A DNA stretch of 28,427 nt from JADFOB01 sp964651325 (GTDB taxonomy: Bacteria; Planctomycetota; Phycisphaerae; UBA1845): assembly GCA_964651325.1 (NCBI GenBank), contig CAZYXP010000024.1, positions 1 to 28,427 on the forward strand, in the 5' to 3' direction. The translations under genes were made by a program, and so were the position numbers. Below the pieces are notes generated by a model that was given only the letters and a program-made list of their open reading frames with translations, did not search any database and was not told the DNA's origin. Shown here piece after piece: positions 26,591 through 28,427 of the stretch (its first letter is position 1; the number at the start of each line of letters is the position of its first letter).

Positions 26591-27086
26591 GGCGCCGAGA
26601 CCTGTGGACTTTGAGGAGATACTGTCCCGATTCTAACCCACGCCTGATAGCCCGTCACGCAGACCGCCTAACTGCCAAAAAACGACCCCCAAGCCCCATT
26701 CCGAGGCGGCGGCACCCGCGATCGGGGTGGCGCGACCTTGAAGCCTGTTGGCGCTGGTTTGACGGGCTGCGCCACCCCGGGGACCGGCTTCGTGCCGGCG
26801 GCAGCCACCGAGCGAGCAACCGCTCAATCAACCAATCGCTGGAGGATCGTCCACTTGCACACAGCCATCGATTGTGCTAGCTTCGCGCTGCCTCTGAAGG
26901 ATCGCTGGGGGTCCTACAAGTATCGTTTGGGTTGCTCTCGAGCAGCGCTATCGCCGCCGAAACGGTTGGTCGCTACCGCCTCGGCGTGGCTTGCAATTCT
27001 TTTGCCACGGGCGAAACGCACAGCAGGGTTACCCTTTGGGGGACAGCCATGTCTGGTTCAGTTCTGACAAGTACGGGAGTATTGAG
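26591..27086. other. Divergent intergenic region
   Basis: This lies between the minus-strand kinase and the plus-strand IPTL-type gene and should hold both promoters. I found no reliable -35/-10 pairs. It contains an 11-bp inverted repeat (26723-26779) and a small CCGGC-TTCGT-GCCGG hairpin (26784-26798). No coding frame stands out. Confidence 0.6.
26723..26779. repeat. 11-bp perfect inverted repeat
   Basis: CGGGGTGGCGC (26723-26733) and GCGCCACCCCG (26769-26779) are exact inverted repeats separated by 35 nt. A 5-bp hairpin follows at 26784-26798. It is about 130 nt upstream of the kinase start codon, so it could be a regulatory dyad or another intergenic repeat. Confidence 0.7.
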
Positions 27087-27683
27087 ATGAAGATTATCTC
27101 CACCGAGGGAGGAGTGCGCGCGCCGCGCGCCAAGGTTCGATTCCTAAAACGAGGTTTTGTTGGGTTCGCAGCGGTCCTGCTCACCTTGACGGTCGCGAAG
27201 CAAGCCTATGGCTTTTTCTTCTGGTATTTTATGATTGTCGTGGCTTGCTCCACGGGGCCGGCACCGATGCCGACAAGCGTGACGGGCACCTTCTTGGTCG
27301 ATCCGGTCACCCACATAGTCACCTACGATTTTACGATCAATGGGTTGGCAGCCGGGGACTCAGTCTCCGGCGCTACGGTTGAGGCGGGCGTCGATACCGG
27401 CGTTTGCGACGCATCCGGGAGCACGACGATTGCCACGTTGGATGTGAGCCTGTCGGGAACCTATGTGATTACGCAGGCCCAGCAGGATGCGATGGTCAAC
27501 GGTGACCACATGATCATCGTGACGACGGTGAACGGAAGAACCATCTGGATCATCATTGGAAAGATACCGCCGCCGGGCAGCGTTCCCGCGGCCTCCCAAT
27601 GGGGAGTCGCCAGCATGGGGCTTATGCTACTCGTAGCGGGCACGTACGTCTTTCGACGACGCACGCTGAACGCTGCGATCTAG
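27087..27683 (+). CDS. Small secreted CHRD-like protein with IPTL-CTERM-type tail
   Basis: This 198-aa protein has a membrane-type leader (about 18-42, RGFVGFAAVLLTLTVAKQAYG). A single domain (about 60-160) follows the CHRD pattern: TGTFLVDP, VTYDFTINGLAAGD, GTYVITQAQQDAMVNGDHMI and a final IIIGKI. The usual AHIH-like segment is replaced by GATVEAG. The tail VPAASQWGVASMGLMLLVAG plus RRR is a variant of the IPTL-CTERM sorting signal, with the core W-G and an Arg-rich end but Ala-Ala-Ser where the family usually has Thr-Leu-Ser. The start at 27087 has GGGAG 7 nt upstream. The gene appears monocistronic, with a hairpin downstream. Surface attachment by an exosortase-type system is inferred; no function is known for such CHRD proteins. 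Confidence 0.8.
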   Translation: MKIISTEGGVRAPRAKVRFLKRGFVGFAAVLLTLTVAKQAYGFFFWYFMIVVACSTGPAPMPTSVTGTFLVDPVTHIVTYDFTINGLAAGDSVSGATVEAGVDTGVCDASGSTTIATLDVSLSGTYVITQAQQDAMVNGDHMIIVTTVNGRTIWIIIGKIPPPGSVPAASQWGVASMGLMLLVAGTYVFRRRTLNAAI

Positions 27684-27738
27684 CGCCACTCTGCACCACG
27701 TCGGACTTGCGACCGTTCGGCACCAAACCGTGAAGCAC

Positions 27739-27758
27739 CGGATCTCCGCTGAGATCCG
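27739..27758. repeat. Hairpin CGGATCTC-CGCT-GAGATCCG
   Basis: A perfect 8-bp stem and 4-nt loop start 55 nt after the stop of the CHRD-like gene. No T-tract follows, so a terminator role is only possible. Confidence 0.65.
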
Positions 27759-27780
27759 AGGGACAGCAGGGCGAAAGAAC

Positions 27781-27846
27781 ACAGCCGAGGGCGGCTGTGC
27801 TACGAGCGGTGACGGCGGGTCCGCCCGATCGCGGACTCTCCGTCAC
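27781..27846 (+). repeat. Two-hairpin GCTAC element, copy 3
   Basis: Hairpin one is ACAGCCG-AGGG-CGGCTGT (27781-27798). GCTAC follows at once (27799-27803). Hairpin two has 16-nt arms (27809-27824 and 27831-27846) matching at 14 of 16 positions around CCGATC. The order and linker are the same as at 6972-7027 and 7140-7193. Confidence 0.75.
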
Positions 27847-27900
27847 CGCACATCGCCCACCAGAGCCCCTGGCATAAGACTGCCCCCCCCGCGACCGAAT

Positions 27901-27926
27901 GTCACCGGGCCTGCGCCCAGAGCTCT
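27901..27926. repeat. Partial copy of the 71-nt palindrome family
   Basis: GTCACCGGGCCTGCGCCC followed by GCTCT matches the right arm of the repeat seen at 68-96, then diverges. It is probably a decayed remnant. Confidence 0.5.
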
Positions 27927-28183
27927 ACAAGCTGGGCGTCTGCGATTCTGTCGCCCCCGCCGACCACCCGACGAAACCAGACAAATTGCCCACCCCGTTC
28001 TAACGACCTATAATTCACTGTTTGCAGGGCCTAGACGGAACCAACGGCCTCGGTGCTGGGAAGTTCTCCCGGGTTCGATCAAGCGGGCCTACTGTTGGCG
28101 CGGTTGTTTACCGTTGAGTTTAGGGGGCTTCGCGCCAAAGTGGCGTGAGGCGTAACACCGTAGCGATCAGTGAACGAGCGAAC

Positions 28184-28427
28184 ATGGGTTGGCAGGATCG
28201 AGACTACGCACAGGCTTCCCGACCCGGCGGCAGAATGATGCCACCGGGATGGAGCGGCGCGGGATCCTGGCTTCTCGGCGGGAGCATTGTCACGACGTTG
28301 ATCAGCATCAACGTGGGTATTTTCCTGCTTCAGAGCTTTAGCCCCTCGCTGGACAATACCCTCTTTCAGTTCGGCGCGATGCAGGGGCGGGCCATCCTCC
28401 ACGGTGAGATCTGGCGGCTGTTCACCG
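28184..28427 (+). CDS. Rhomboid-family intramembrane protein, N-terminal part
   Basis: Only the first 81 codons are in the window; no stop is reached. The sequence begins MGWQDRDYAQASRPGGRMMP. A hydrophobic helix follows (about 28-51, SWLLGGSIVTTLISINVGIF). The segment FQFGAMQGRAILHGEIWRLF is characteristic of the region between helices 1 and 2 of rhomboid proteases (GE-W-R-L-F-T). The catalytic Ser and His would lie downstream, so activity cannot be judged. The start is the ATG at 28184, with only a weak purine-rich site before it. Rhomboids cleave membrane proteins within or near the bilayer; the target is unknown. Confidence 0.8.
   Translation, partial: MGWQDRDYAQASRPGGRMMPPGWSGAGSWLLGGSIVTTLISINVGIFLLQSFSPSLDNTLFQFGAMQGRAILHGEIWRLFT

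Larger units (their letters stand above)
27684..28183. other. Repeat-rich gap before the rhomboid gene
   Basis: This 500-nt stretch has no believable gene. It holds the hairpin 27739-27758, a two-hairpin element at 27781-27846 and a partial palindromic repeat at 27901-27926. The part from about 27930 to 28183 shows nothing I can name and should include the promoter of the rhomboid gene. Confidence 0.6.

Noticed and set aside
28065..28110. GGTTCGATC sequence resembling a tRNA T-arm
   Set aside because: The bases flanking the loop do not form a T-stem and no acceptor, D or anticodon arms could be drawn.

Overview
The window looks like a piece of a Planctomycetota chromosome, probably a Phycisphaerae-like or related environmental lineage. 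That placement is an inference. It rests on large secreted proteins with dockerin-like tails and Asp-rich calcium linkers, two IPTL-CTERM-type surface proteins, a PknB-type kinase fused to TPRs, a multihaem cytochrome coupled to a CRTAC1 protein, and a GC-rich sequence with many palindromic intergenic repeats. LpxI and a TonB-dependent receptor indicate an outer membrane containing lipid A. No rRNA, tRNA, insertion sequence, phage gene or CRISPR array was seen.

Layout. 1-172 holds palindromic repeats. 173-4919 (minus) is a two-gene, translationally coupled operon: a membrane b-type plus five-haem c-type cytochrome with TPRs, followed by a CRTAC1/ASPIC-UnbV protein. 5333-6898 (plus) is a secreted beta-helix protein with an IPTL-CTERM anchor. 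7321-12576 (minus) holds two tandem paralogues of about 840 aa, secreted and of unknown function, with a strong intrinsic terminator between them. 13463-16861 (minus) is a 1132-aa mosaic secreted protein in which a metallopeptidase-like segment splits an FnIII-like domain. 17150-18004 (minus) is lpxI. 18308-23592 (minus) is a probable TonB receptor / YfiR / hybrid histidine kinase operon. 24062-26590 (minus) is a Ser/Thr kinase with TPRs. 27087-27683 (plus) is a small CHRD-like protein with an IPTL-like anchor. 28184 to the end (plus) is the start of a rhomboid-family membrane protein.

How the genes may work together. The cytochrome/CRTAC1 pair could form an electron-transfer module from the inner membrane to the periplasm. 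The receptor, YfiR protein and CHASE8-like kinase look like one envelope-sensing pathway, with a phosphorelay output in place of the cyclic-di-GMP output of the classical YfiBNR system. The secreted proteins fall into two groups: those with a membrane-type sorting tail, and those with a shared dockerin-like tail ending in Cys-Pro.

The gaps between genes carry two families of modular palindromic repeats, mostly at gene 3' ends. These and the nested mosaic protein are the least conventional features of the window. All domain calls were made by eye, without database searches.
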